A stretch of DNA of 64,000 nt from Falsiroseomonas ponticola (GTDB taxonomy: Bacteria; Pseudomonadota; Alphaproteobacteria; Acetobacterales; Acetobacteraceae): positions 1 to 64,000 of the forward strand of contig NZ_JAERQN010000017.1 of assembly GCF_016805305.1 (NCBI RefSeq), given 5' to 3'. Below the pieces are notes generated by a model. It made no database searches. It worked only from the letters and a program-made list of their open reading frames with translations, and was not told the DNA's origin. Below are positions 16,886-25,139 of the stretch, one piece after another (within the stretch, counting starts at the first letter, position 1; each line of letters begins with the position of its first letter). Position numbers and translations under genes: made by a program.

Positions 16886-18280
16886 ATGCGGCTTGTGCTC
16901 ATCGCGGTGCTGCTGCTGCTCGGCCATGGCGCGATGGCGGAGGAGACCCTGATCGAATGCAGCCCGGCGCGCGCCCCGGGCGTGACGGAGCAGACGGGAT
17001 CGCGCTTCATGGTGCGATCCTCCGTCGCGCGGCACCTGACGGATGCCGCGCCGACGCTGAAGCTGGACAGCGCGCGGCAGACCGCGATGGCGGTGCCGAC
17101 GATCGAGGTCACGGCCTTCCGCCCCGAGGGCATCGCCAGCGCCGCCGAATGGCGCGCCACCTGGTTCGAGGCGGTGCTGCACCCCGCCGGCCGGCCCATC
17201 CTGGCGGAGGCCCTGCTGCGCGGCACGGTGCGGCCCCCTGCCGCGGGCGATGACCGCACGCCGCTGGTGGCGGAATTCCCGACGCTGGATGGCGGGTGGC
17301 TGCCGTCGCGCTGGGATGTCTATGTGCTGGCCTGCGTGGACAAGGGCCATGACGGCGCCTCCGGCCGGGAGAACAGCCGGGAGGTCCGCGCCTTCGCCCG
17401 CCAGCCGCTCTACGTCTCCAGCCTCAAGCTCTCCGCCGCCACGGGCATCGCCGCGGCGCTCGGGCTCTACCTGCTGCTGGCGCTGGCCACGCTGCGCACG
17501 CAGCGGCGGCAATACGCCTTCGCGCGGGACCGCGCGCAGGCCGAGGGGCGGCACCTGTCGCCGCTGGCCTTCGCGCTGAGGCCCACGACCATCATGCAGG
17601 ACGCCTTCGGCCATTGCAGCCTGGCGCGCTTCCAGGTGCTGCTCTTCACCCTCGTGCTGACCGGCATCTACGCCTATGTGCTGATGCGCATCGGCACGCT
17701 GTCGAACCTGTCGAACAGCGTGCTCGGCCTGCTCGGCATCACGCTGACGGGCTCCGTGCTCGGCCGCGTCGCGGATGGGCCGGTGCTGGAAACGCCGAAC
17801 CGCGTCTGGCTGCTGGGCACCGGCATCCTGGACCCGACCCCGCGCCTGCCGGAATGGACCGACCTGATCGCCGGCGACGGCGAGATCGACGTGACGCGCG
17901 TGCAGGCGCTGGCCTTCACCATCTTCGCCGCCGCCGCCCTCATCATCAAGGGAACCGGCAACCTCGCGAGCTTCGAGATCCCCGACGAGATCAACTACCT
18001 CATGGGCATCAGCCAGGCCGTCTATGTCGCGGGCAAGGCGCTGCCGCGGGATGCGGCAAAGCGGCTGAACGACGAGGTCCGCGCGATGCGGGAGGCGGAG
18101 CGGGCGGCGCTGGACGCGGACGATGCCGCCCACCCTTCCGCGCTGCGCGGGTTCGAGACGGCGCGCAACGCCATCGGATCCGTGCTGTTCGACGTCTTCG
18201 GCGACCGCTTCGACGATCGCGCGCTGCGGGACATGGTGCCGGGTCAGCGACGGGCGCCACCCATTCCGGCGGCGCCCTGA
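16886..18280 (+). CDS. Uncharacterised exported/membrane protein
   Basis: A 464-residue protein not assigned to a named family. It has a signal peptide (cut near MAEE, residue 18), a periplasmic part of about 150 residues with two conserved-looking cysteines (LIECSP, LACVDKG), then membrane segments near 178-200, 250-270, 276-298 and 340-362. A conserved-looking membrane core reads TTIMQDAFGHCSLARFQ and LSNLSNSVLGLLGITLTGS. The cytoplasmic tail is charged. The last 14 codons lie in a 40-bp tandem repeat (18241-18320). It converges with speE. Function unknown. Confidence 0.75.
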   Translation: MRLVLIAVLLLLGHGAMAEETLIECSPARAPGVTEQTGSRFMVRSSVARHLTDAAPTLKLDSARQTAMAVPTIEVTAFRPEGIASAAEWRATWFEAVLHPAGRPILAEALLRGTVRPPAAGDDRTPLVAEFPTLDGGWLPSRWDVYVLACVDKGHDGASGRENSREVRAFARQPLYVSSLKLSAATGIAAALGLYLLLALATLRTQRRQYAFARDRAQAEGRHLSPLAFALRPTTIMQDAFGHCSLARFQVLLFTLVLTGIYAYVLMRIGTLSNLSNSVLGLLGITLTGSVLGRVADGPVLETPNRVWLLGTGILDPTPRLPEWTDLIAGDGEIDVTRVQALAFTIFAAAALIIKGTGNLASFEIPDEINYLMGISQAVYVAGKALPRDAAKRLNDEVRAMREAERAALDADDAAHPSALRGFETARNAIGSVLFDVFGDRFDDRALRDMVPGQRRAPPIPAAP

Positions 18281-18320
18281 GGGTCAGCGACGGCCGCCGC
18301 CAATGCCGGCGGCGCCCTGA
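18241..18320. repeat. Two tandem 40-bp units at a gene end
   Basis: Two adjacent 40-base units (18241-18280 and 18281-18320) share 36 of 40 bases. Each starts gggtcagcgacgg and ends ccggcggcgccctga. The first unit supplies the last codons and the TGA of the upstream membrane protein. The second repeats that terminus, including the stop, downstream. It looks like a local slippage duplication. Confidence 0.85.
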
Positions 18321-18329
18321 ACCGCCGCG

Positions 18330-19196
18330 TCAGCGCGGCAGGTGCATGCTGATATAGGGCGGCAGGTTGAAGGCGCCGACATGGATCTCCGGCGTCCAGT
18401 AGCGCGTCGTGTCCAGCACGCCCGCGACATCGGCGCGGCGGCGGATCTCCTCCACCGGCACCTGGCGCAGCGACGCGTCCTTGGCCGCCCAGCCCAGCGT
18501 CATGAAGCCGCCGACATAGGTCGGCACCGCCGCGACATAGGCCCAGTTGTCGGGGAAGGACTTGGCGCGGCGCAGCGCCGTCTCCCGCAGCTCATCCGCC
18601 TGCATGGCCGGCACGCCGCACTGGTTCACGATCAGCCCGCGGTCGGACAGCAGCCGCGCGGCATTGGCGTAGAACTCGTCGGTGAACAGCACCTCGCCGA
18701 CCCCGATCGGGTCCGTGCTGTCCACGATCACGACATCGAAGCTGCCGGCTTCCGCCTGGCGGACATAGTCGATGCCGTCGCCGACGATCACCTGGGCGCG
18801 CGGGTCGGTCCAGGCATCGCCGGCGATGCCGGGCATGAATTCCTTGGCCAGGCGGATCACCTCGCCATCGATCTCCACCATCACGGCCTTCTCCACCGTG
18901 CGGTGCTGCAGGACGCGCTTCAGCACGCCGCCATCGCCCGCGCCGATGATCAGCACGCGCTTCGCCGCGCCATGCGCCAGCAGCGGCACATGGGCGATCA
19001 TCTCCTGGTAGACGAACTCGTCCATCTCCGTGATCTGGACGACGCCGTCGAGGAGCATGACGCGGCCATGCGTGAAGCTCTCGAACACCATGATGTCCTG
19101 GAAATCGGACTTCACGCGGGCGAGTTCGCGCTTCACCAGGAAGCGCTGGCCCCATTCGGCGTAGAGCGTCTCATTCACCCAGGTGTCGGTCGGCAT
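18330..19196 (-). CDS. speE: Spermidine synthase
   Basis: Transfers aminopropyl from decarboxylated SAM to putrescine. The 288-residue protein has the family Rossmann motif GAGDGG (85-90), the acidic substrate residues around EIDGEVI (109-114) and VDSTDPIG (159-166), and the N-terminal WVNETLY beta domain. It follows speD, the enzyme that makes its co-substrate, 73 bases downstream in the same direction. A strong intrinsic terminator lies in that gap, so speE may be made by read-through or have its own promoter. Confidence 0.95.
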   Translation of the reverse strand: MPTDTWVNETLYAEWGQRFLVKRELARVKSDFQDIMVFESFTHGRVMLLDGVVQITEMDEFVYQEMIAHVPLLAHGAAKRVLIIGAGDGGVLKRVLQHRTVEKAVMVEIDGEVIRLAKEFMPGIAGDAWTDPRAQVIVGDGIDYVRQAEAGSFDVVIVDSTDPIGVGEVLFTDEFYANAARLLSDRGLIVNQCGVPAMQADELRETALRRAKSFPDNWAYVAAVPTYVGGFMTLGWAAKDASLRQVPVEEIRRRADVAGVLDTTRYWTPEIHVGAFNLPPYISMHLPR

Positions 19197-19214
19197 GGTC
19201 TGGTCCCGGACAGG

Positions 19215-19245
19215 AAAAAGGGGGCGGGCCCTGCGGCCCGCCCCC
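19215..19245 (-). terminator. Intrinsic terminator between speD and speE
   Basis: Read leftward, an 11-bp GC stem (gggggcgggcc with ggcccgccccc) closes a 4-base loop and is followed by ttttt. It lies 24 bases after the speD stop and 18 bases before the speE start, so it should reduce transcription of speE from the speD promoter. Confidence 0.8.
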
Positions 19246-19269
19246 GTCGATGACGGACGTGGCGGCGCG

Positions 19270-19716
19270 TCAGCCGATCAGGCCGCGCTTGTGTTCCGCC
19301 AGCTGCACGCGCTCCGCCTGGAAGCCCTTCTTCAGGGCCGGCAGCGCCTTGTACGGATCGCATTCGCCGCAGACGAAGATGTCGAGCGCGGCATAGTCGC
19401 GTTCCGGCCAGGTGTGGATCGACACATGGCTCTCCGCCAGCACCAGCACACCGCTCACGCCGCCATTCGGCGAGAAGTGGTGGAAGTGCCCGTGCAGGAT
19501 GGTCGCGCCCGTGGCGAGCGCGCCTTCCCGCAGGACCGCATCGATGTGGTCCGGGTCGTCGAGGTTGGTGGCGCCCCACAGATCGATGATCAGGTGGGTT
19601 CCCGCGTAGCGGACGCCATTGCGGTGGACGAAGTAGTCCTTCGTCTCCCGGTTCTCATCGGTCTGGGCGTCGCTCGGGAGTTCCGAGACCATCCCCAGTT
19701 GGACGAGAGCTTCCAT
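19270..19716 (-). CDS. speD: S-adenosylmethionine decarboxylase proenzyme
   Basis: Makes the aminopropyl donor for spermidine. The 148-residue prokaryotic class 1 proenzyme is expected to self-cleave between Glu95 and Ser96 in LAESHVSIHTWPE, giving a pyruvoyl group. His101 and Cys116 of the family active site (SIHTWPE, IFVCGEC) are present. The ATG at 19716 was chosen for the family-like length. Longer upstream readings enter the gap before the TPR gene. The N-terminal extension of about 25 residues before FVHRNGVRYAGTH is slightly longer than in the smallest family members. Confidence 0.94.
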   Translation of the reverse strand: MEALVQLGMVSELPSDAQTDENRETKDYFVHRNGVRYAGTHLIIDLWGATNLDDPDHIDAVLREGALATGATILHGHFHHFSPNGGVSGVLVLAESHVSIHTWPERDYAALDIFVCGECDPYKALPALKKGFQAERVQLAEHKRGLIG

Positions 19717-19908
19717 AGTATAGGGCTCCTTCCAGCCAGCAGATGACCAGGGTGATCGAACATCGATCGGGTCAACGGCGCGCGCATATGGGGCATAGCG
19801 GGGGGGGGCGCAAGCGAAATCGGACCCCGGTGGTCCGAAAAAAATGCGGGTCCCCCCCGGGGGGTGGCGCGGCACTCCGATTGTGACACCCCGGGGGCAA
19901 CAAGAAGA

Positions 19909-22900
19909 TTATCGGGTCACGCTGCCGGTTTCCCGCAACGCGTCCAGCCGGCCGGGCAGCAGGCGCGCAACATCCAGTTCCTGCCGCAGCCGCGGCAGGT
20001 CATCGAGGCCGCCGATGCGCGCCGCGGTAATGACGCTGAACGCCTCCTCCAGCGGGCCGCCGGCCATGCGCGGCTGCTCCGCATCGCGCAGCGCGGCCAG
20101 CCCCGATTCGTCGCCGGCCAGCGCCAGCAGAGCCGCCGTGCGCGCCACCAGCGGCCGGTGCTCCGGCGCCAGCGGGGCGCCGGGCGGCGGCAGCACGGCG
20201 GCCAGGTGCGACAGCATGGCGGCGGCGGCGCCGGGCCAATCCTGCTGTTCCGCCAGCAGCGCCGCCAGTTCCGGCACCGCCTGGGGCCCGGCCTCCCGGT
20301 ACCGCGCCACGGCATCCGCCACGCGGCCCGCCCGCGTCAGCGCGCGGGCTTCCAGCAGCCGGCGTTCCTGCGCGAGCGCGCTCGGCAGGCCGGGCGAGGC
20401 CGTCTCCTCCAGCGAGGAGAGCGCCCCCGCCGCATCGCCGGCGCCGAGCGCCAGGTTCGCCAGCCGCACGCCGATGCGCGCGCGCGCCTCCGCCCCCGCC
20501 GCGCGGGCGGCGGCGCGCTTCAGCACATGCGTCGCCCGGTCGACGAGGTCGAGCGCCGCCAGCCGGTCCGCCAGCGAGGCCAGCGCCTGTTCCGTGCCAT
20601 CGCCGGGCGGCAGCAGGTCCAGGTGCGAATCGAACAGCGCCACCGCCTGCACCGGCGGCTCCCGCGCGATGGCGCCGATCAGCGCCTGGGACTGGCGCGG
20701 CCGGATGGTGGCGGCCAGTTCGGGGAAGATCCCCTCCGTCTCCCGCAGCAGGTCGAAGGCGCCGCGCGGATCGCCGGCCGCTTCCTTCAGCTCCGCCAGG
20801 CGCAGCCTCGTGTCGCTTTCCAGCCCGTCGCCCCGCCAGGCCGCCAGCGCGGATTCCAGCCCCGCCGCGGCGCCCGCGGCATCGATGCGTCCCGTGGCCA
20901 GGCGCAGCTCCGCCGCGCGCCGCATGGCGACGGCGCGCGCGCGCCGGTCCCGCCCCGCGATCAGCGCGTCATAGCCGGCCAGTGCGGCATCCACCTCCCC
21001 CGCCGCCTCCGCGATGCGGGCGCGCGGCAGGGCGAGCGCCGGGTCATCGCCCTCCCGCGCCGCCACCAGGCGCCGGGCGGCGGCGATCTCCCCCTGCTCC
21101 GCCAGCGCCTCCGCCGCCGCCGGCAGCAGGCGGGCGAGCAGCGGCTCCGGGTAGGACAGCATCAGCGGCAGCGCGGCCGCGACGGCGCCGCCACCGGCCT
21201 GGCCGCGCGCCATGGCCAGCAGCCCGCGCCACATCGCCAGCTCGTCGCTGTCGGGCCCGGGATGGTCGAGGCCCGTGGCCTCCGCCACCCGGCCGGACAT
21301 CAGCGCCGCGGCGCCGTGCAGGGCGCGGGCGCGCAGCGTCTCCGCCAGGCGCGGGTCGTCCCGCATGGCCAGCGTCGCCATGGATTGCGCTTCCTGCGGC
21401 AGGCCGAGCGCCAGCAGCGCCTCCGCATGGCGCAGCCGTGCCGGGCCGCGCGCCAGCGGCGGCGCGGCGGCCACCGCGCTGGCGGCGTTGCGCACCCGTT
21501 CCTGCAGGGCGGCGGGCGAGTCCGCGGGCAGGTCGAACAGGCGGGACATGGCGGCGGCGGCGCTGGTCGCGGCCGGCGGCTCCATCCCGAGCGCCAGCGG
21601 CGCCCCGGGCGCGCCGGCGGCGATGAACTGCCCCTCCCGCGCCACCAGCGTCACGGCGTCGGAACGCGGCAGCAGCGCGGCGCCGAGCCGCGTCGGCAGC
21701 AGGTCGAAGGCGGCGCCGCGGCGGCCGAGCGGCACGGCCTCCACCCCATCCTTCACGGTGCCGACCAGCAGCAGGCTGCCGGTCTCGGGATCGATGACGG
21801 TGACGCTCGCCCCCGCCTGCGCGGCGCGCAGCAGGATGCGGGGCGGCGGGCCGGGTTCCAGTTCCGGCAGGATGGAGCGCTGGGCCATCGGCTCCGCCGG
21901 CGAATCGATCACCCAGGCCTGGCCTTCCCGGCGCAGGCGCGGCGCGGCGAAGGCGGCCAGCGGCAGGCGCAGCGTGGTGGCCTGCGGGCTGGCGGAGACC
22001 TCGCCGCCCGCCAGCGCCGGCTGGGCCGCCAGCGGGGCAAGGTCCAGCGCCAGCGGCGCGTCGAGCACCATCACCCAGGACTGGCCGCGGCGGAACAGCG
22101 CCGCGCCGGTGCCGGCGGGGCTGGGCACGGCGATGGCGGGCCCGGCCAGCAGCCGCACCGGCGTGCCGCGGGGCGCGGCGGGCGTGGCCGCGGGCGCGGC
22201 GCCGGGGGCCGGCAGCGCCTGCTGCGCGACGGGCACGACGGGGGCGGTGGCGATGGGCAGGCTGGGCGGCGTGCCGGCCGGCGGGCGCGGGGCGGGGCGC
22301 GCGGCTTCGGGCGCGCGCGGGGGCGGCGCTTCCGCCACGCGGGCCGGGGGCTGGGGCGCCGGGCGGGCCGGCACGGGCGGGGCCGGCGGCGGCGGCGGCG
22401 GGGTGGCCGCCTGGCGGGACGGGGTGGCTGCCTCGCGGGGCGGGGGCGCCTGCCGGGGCGCGGCCTCCGCGGTACGCGGTGCGGCCTCCGCGGCGCGTGG
22501 CGCGGCATCCGGCGTCGCCCGCGCTTCGGCCGCGGCGCGCGGCGCGGCATCGGCGCCCGGCGGTTCCGCGCGCGCCGGCGTGGTCGCGGGGGGCGGCGCC
22601 GCCTCGCCCGGGTTCATCACATCGACGATGATCCGGTTGCCCAGGCGGAAATGCCGGGCCCGCGCGCCGGGGGCGAGGGTGAATTCCGCCACCTCCCCCT
22701 GCACCGCCAGGCCGCGCAGGTTGCGCACGGGCCGGCGGGTGGCGGCGGCATCGAAATCGGCGGCGGCGGCGAAGCGGAGCGTGAGCTTCCCCTCCGCCTC
22801 CTCCACCCGGTAGCCGACCTCCCGCGGCCAGTCGAAGACCACCCTGCCATGCGTGGGGTGGTCCCCGACGCGGATCGGCACCCTGTCCTGCGCCGCCACG

Positions 22901-22950
22901 GGAAAGGCGGGCAGGACCAGGGCCAGCAGGGCTGCGGCCTGGCGGATCAA
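19909..22950 (-). CDS. Large exported TPR-like protein with AMIN-like N-terminal domain
   Basis: A 1013-residue protein of unknown function. After a signal peptide (cut near AFPVAA-QDR) comes a beta-rich domain of about 90 residues (RVGDHPTHGRVVFDWP through LGNRIIVDVMNPG) resembling AMIN-type domains. A Pro/Ala-rich linker (about 120-250) follows, then a second beta region, then a long array of helical TPR-like repeats (about 480-1000). The start is a TTG at 22950 overlapping the cheZ TGA (TTGA). It is the last gene of the fliL-to-cheZ operon, so a role in motility or polar assembly is likely. Low-complexity GC-rich DNA marks the linker. Confidence 0.75.
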   Translation of the reverse strand: MIRQAAALLALVLPAFPVAAQDRVPIRVGDHPTHGRVVFDWPREVGYRVEEAEGKLTLRFAAAADFDAAATRRPVRNLRGLAVQGEVAEFTLAPGARARHFRLGNRIIVDVMNPGEAAPPPATTPARAEPPGADAAPRAAAEARATPDAAPRAAEAAPRTAEAAPRQAPPPREAATPSRQAATPPPPPPAPPVPARPAPQPPARVAEAPPPRAPEAARPAPRPPAGTPPSLPIATAPVVPVAQQALPAPGAAPAATPAAPRGTPVRLLAGPAIAVPSPAGTGAALFRRGQSWVMVLDAPLALDLAPLAAQPALAGGEVSASPQATTLRLPLAAFAAPRLRREGQAWVIDSPAEPMAQRSILPELEPGPPPRILLRAAQAGASVTVIDPETGSLLLVGTVKDGVEAVPLGRRGAAFDLLPTRLGAALLPRSDAVTLVAREGQFIAAGAPGAPLALGMEPPAATSAAAAMSRLFDLPADSPAALQERVRNAASAVAAAPPLARGPARLRHAEALLALGLPQEAQSMATLAMRDDPRLAETLRARALHGAAALMSGRVAEATGLDHPGPDSDELAMWRGLLAMARGQAGGGAVAAALPLMLSYPEPLLARLLPAAAEALAEQGEIAAARRLVAAREGDDPALALPRARIAEAAGEVDAALAGYDALIAGRDRRARAVAMRRAAELRLATGRIDAAGAAAGLESALAAWRGDGLESDTRLRLAELKEAAGDPRGAFDLLRETEGIFPELAATIRPRQSQALIGAIAREPPVQAVALFDSHLDLLPPGDGTEQALASLADRLAALDLVDRATHVLKRAAARAAGAEARARIGVRLANLALGAGDAAGALSSLEETASPGLPSALAQERRLLEARALTRAGRVADAVARYREAGPQAVPELAALLAEQQDWPGAAAAMLSHLAAVLPPPGAPLAPEHRPLVARTAALLALAGDESGLAALRDAEQPRMAGGPLEEAFSVITAARIGGLDDLPRLRQELDVARLLPGRLDALRETGSVTR

Positions 22951-23582
22951 TCGAAATCCGCCAGCAGCTTGTCGATGTCGGCCTGGCTGACACCGGCACC
23001 GGGAAGCTGCGGGCCATTGGCCAGCCGCCGTCCCTCGGTCTCCGCATCGTCGGCCGGCTTCGGCGCGGGCGGCGGCGCGGCCGGCAGGGCGTGGCCGGCG
23101 GCGACCGCGCCGAAGCGCTCCGTCACCTGCGCCACCCGCGCCTCGATCGCCTTCAGCGCCGTCACCACCTTGCCGATGCGCTGGCCGGTGATGTCCTGGA
23201 AGCTGCAGGCTTCGTAGATGCGGGTGATGGCGCCGGACAGCGCCTCCGCCTCCCCGCCCCCGACCCGGCCGGCCACGCCTTCGAGCACCTCGCAGCAATC
23301 GAGGATCTCGTTGGTGGCCTGCGCGGTGTGGCCGACGATCGCATCCAGCTCATCCGTCGCGGACGGGATGTGGCTGATGTTGATGTCGTCCACGCGGAGC
23401 GAGGCGATCTCCTCCTTCGCGCGCGCGACGGTGCGGCCGAGCCCTTCGAGCTCCGCCAGCAGCGCCGCCTCGGTCGCCGTCAGGTCGCCGGCCATGCTGC
23501 CGAGCACGGCACGCACGGCGGCATCGATCCGCGCCTCCTCGGGCGTGGCGCCGGCATTCGCCGGCGCGATTCCGTCAGGCAT
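22947..23582 (-). CDS. cheZ: CheY-P phosphatase CheZ
   Basis: A 211-residue helical protein of the CheZ family, which dephosphorylates CheY-P. The catalytic pair is Asp130 and Gln134 in SFQDITGQRIGKV, matching Asp143 and Gln147 of E. coli. The preceding helix carries ATDELDAIVGHTAQATNEIL. A Pro-rich linker leads to a C-terminal SQADIDKLLADFD, the expected CheY-binding tail. It overlaps cheY by 8 bases upstream and the TPR gene by 4 bases downstream, so all three are translationally coupled. Confidence 0.88.
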   Translation of the reverse strand: MPDGIAPANAGATPEEARIDAAVRAVLGSMAGDLTATEAALLAELEGLGRTVARAKEEIASLRVDDINISHIPSATDELDAIVGHTAQATNEILDCCEVLEGVAGRVGGGEAEALSGAITRIYEACSFQDITGQRIGKVVTALKAIEARVAQVTERFGAVAAGHALPAAPPPAPKPADDAETEGRRLANGPQLPGAGVSQADIDKLLADFD

Positions 23583-23955
23583 GGACCATGACCTTCTCGA
23601 TCTTCTCGCGCAGCGTCTCCGCGTTGAAGGGCTTGACGATGTAGTTGGACACGCCGGCCTGCTTGGCGGCGACCACGTTCTCCGTCTTGCTCTCCGCGGT
23701 GATCATGATGAAGGGCGTGTTCTTCAGCCGCGCATCGGCCCGAACCTCCTTCAGCAGGTCGAGGCCCGTCATCGGCGCCATGTTCCAGTCGCTGATGACC
23801 AGGCCGAAATTGCCGGCGCGCATCTTGGCCAGCGCCTCGGACCCGTCCGTCGCCTCCTCGACATTCTCGAAGTCGAGCTGCTTCAGCAGGTTCCGGATGA
23901 TGCGCAGCATGGTCTTGTAGTCGTCCACGATCAGCACCGGTGTGTTCTTGTCCAT
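23575..23955 (-). CDS. cheY: Chemotaxis response regulator CheY
   Basis: A 126-residue single-domain receiver that binds the flagellar switch when phosphorylated. The acidic pair is Asp11 and Asp12, the phospho-acceptor is Asp56 (VISDWNMAP), Thr86 and Lys108 complete the site, and EKVMVHA ends the last helix. It sits 58 bases after motE and overlaps cheZ. Placement directly in the fliLM operon suggests it acts on FliM in this cell. Confidence 0.94.
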   Translation of the reverse strand: MDKNTPVLIVDDYKTMLRIIRNLLKQLDFENVEEATDGSEALAKMRAGNFGLVISDWNMAPMTGLDLLKEVRADARLKNTPFIMITAESKTENVVAAKQAGVSNYIVKPFNAETLREKIEKVMVHA

Positions 23956-24013
23956 CGGCCTCGCGCCCCTGTTTCCCGTCGAAAGTCCCGTCGATCCGCC
24001 ATCCTGGCGCCAG

Positions 24014-24685
24014 TCACCGCACGGCCGGACGCTCGGCGCGCAGGCGCGCCAGCTCCGCCGTCAGCAGCCTCGCCCGTTCCGGGCGCATCGCGCCCATGAC
24101 CGGGGATGCCTTCGCTTCCCGCATCCGGTCCACGATGCGGACCAGCACGGGCATCTCCAGCTCATCGAAGATCGTCGCCGCGTCCCGCGGGCGCATGCCT
24201 TCGTAGAGCTTCACCAGGCCGCGCAGCCCCGCTTCCTCGCGCTCCGCGCGGTCGCGTTCCAGGGCCTCGAGCCGCTGCTGCAGCGCGGACAATTCCTGCA
24301 CCCGCTGCGCCAGGCGGCGCTCGGCGGCGGCCACCACCGTCTCCCGCGCCGCGGCCTGCTGTTCCCGCGCCTCGATCTCCGCGCGCCGCGCCCGCAGCGC
24401 CTCCAGCACGGCGCGCTCGGCCAGCTGCTCGGGCGTCGGGCCCGGCGGGGCGGCCGGCGCGCTGGCCGGCGCGGCGGGGGGCGTGGCCGGGGCGGGGGTG
24501 GGCGGCGTGGGCGCGCGCGTGGGTTCCGCCGGCGCGGGGGTGGAAGCGCGCGCGGTGCCGATCGTCGCCGGCGCGCCCGGCTCCAGCCGCAGCAGCCGAT
24601 CGACCTTCGCCACCACCAGCACGCCCGCCAGCACGGCGGCCACGGGCATCAGGCGCAGGCGCGGCAGGGACAGGCGGCGGATCAT
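24014..24685 (-). CDS. motE: MotE-like flagellar motor chaperone
   Basis: A 223-residue protein. It has an N-terminal membrane helix (about 12-28), a Pro/Ala-rich periplasmic linker, a coiled coil (about 85-165, with Arg/Glu/Gln-rich heptads) and a C-terminal MgtE-N-like domain (KLYEGMRPRDAATIFDELE through ASPVMGAMRPERA). This architecture is that of MotE, which stabilises MotC in rhizobia. The ATG at 24685 starts one base after the TGA of the DUF6468 gene. An upstream ATG at 24838 belongs to a shadow reading. Confidence 0.85.
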   Translation of the reverse strand: MIRRLSLPRLRLMPVAAVLAGVLVVAKVDRLLRLEPGAPATIGTARASTPAPAEPTRAPTPPTPAPATPPAAPASAPAAPPGPTPEQLAERAVLEALRARRAEIEAREQQAAARETVVAAAERRLAQRVQELSALQQRLEALERDRAEREEAGLRGLVKLYEGMRPRDAATIFDELEMPVLVRIVDRMREAKASPVMGAMRPERARLLTAELARLRAERPAVR

Positions 24686-24686
24686 C

Positions 24687-25139
24687 TCACCGTGCCTCCC
24701 GCAGCGCGCGCAGCAGGTCGCGCTCCGCCTCGCTGCGCGGCATCGCGGCGGCCGGCGCCACGCCCCGCGGCGCGGCGGGTTCCGGCGCGCGTTCCGGCAT
24801 GCCGCTGGCGATGGGCCGCGCGGCGCGCACCAGGCCATCCAGCCGGTCCGCCAGGGATTCCGCCCGCTCCGCCAGGTAGCGCAGGTCGTCGCGCAGCGGC
24901 TCCGCCACCGCCACCTTCTCCGCCACCGACCGCCCCGCCTGTTCGGCGGTGGCGCGCAGCCGGGCGAGCGCCGCTTCCGCGGCCTCCGTCGCCTCCGCCA
25001 TCCCCGCGGCGCCGCTGGTCACGGCCGCGCCTTCCCGGCGCAGCGCGGCGATCTGGCGTTCCAGCCGCCAGGCGAAGGGCACCGCCACCGCCAGCAGCAG
25101 CAGCAGCGCCCCCTGGGCGAGCCATTCCAGGGCGGTCAT
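24687..25139 (-). CDS. DUF6468 flagellar-operon protein
   Basis: A 150-residue protein with one N-terminal membrane helix (about 7-25), then a coiled-coil region (residues 28-110) with KVAVAEPLRDDLRYLAERAESLADRLDGLV, and a short Pro/Ala tail. It resembles DUF6468, found between fliM and motE-like genes in alphaproteobacteria. Its ATG overlaps the fliM TGA (ATGA). The topology suggests an inner-membrane protein with a cytoplasmic coil near the motor. Its role is unknown. Confidence 0.75.
   Translation of the reverse strand: MTALEWLAQGALLLLLAVAVPFAWRLERQIAALRREGAAVTSGAAGMAEATEAAEAALARLRATAEQAGRSVAEKVAVAEPLRDDLRYLAERAESLADRLDGLVRAARPIASGMPERAPEPAAPRGVAPAAAMPRSEAERDLLRALREAR

Noticed and set aside
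19820..19850. Hairpin cggacc...ggtccg near a run of A as a terminator of the TPR gene
   Set aside because: The A-run would be U-rich only on the plus strand side preceding the stem for the leftward transcript, so it does not fit an intrinsic terminator.
19864..23217. Plus-strand open frame of over 1100 codons
   Set aside because: Shadow of the TPR and CheZ genes, with low-complexity Arg/Gly-rich translation and no ribosome site.
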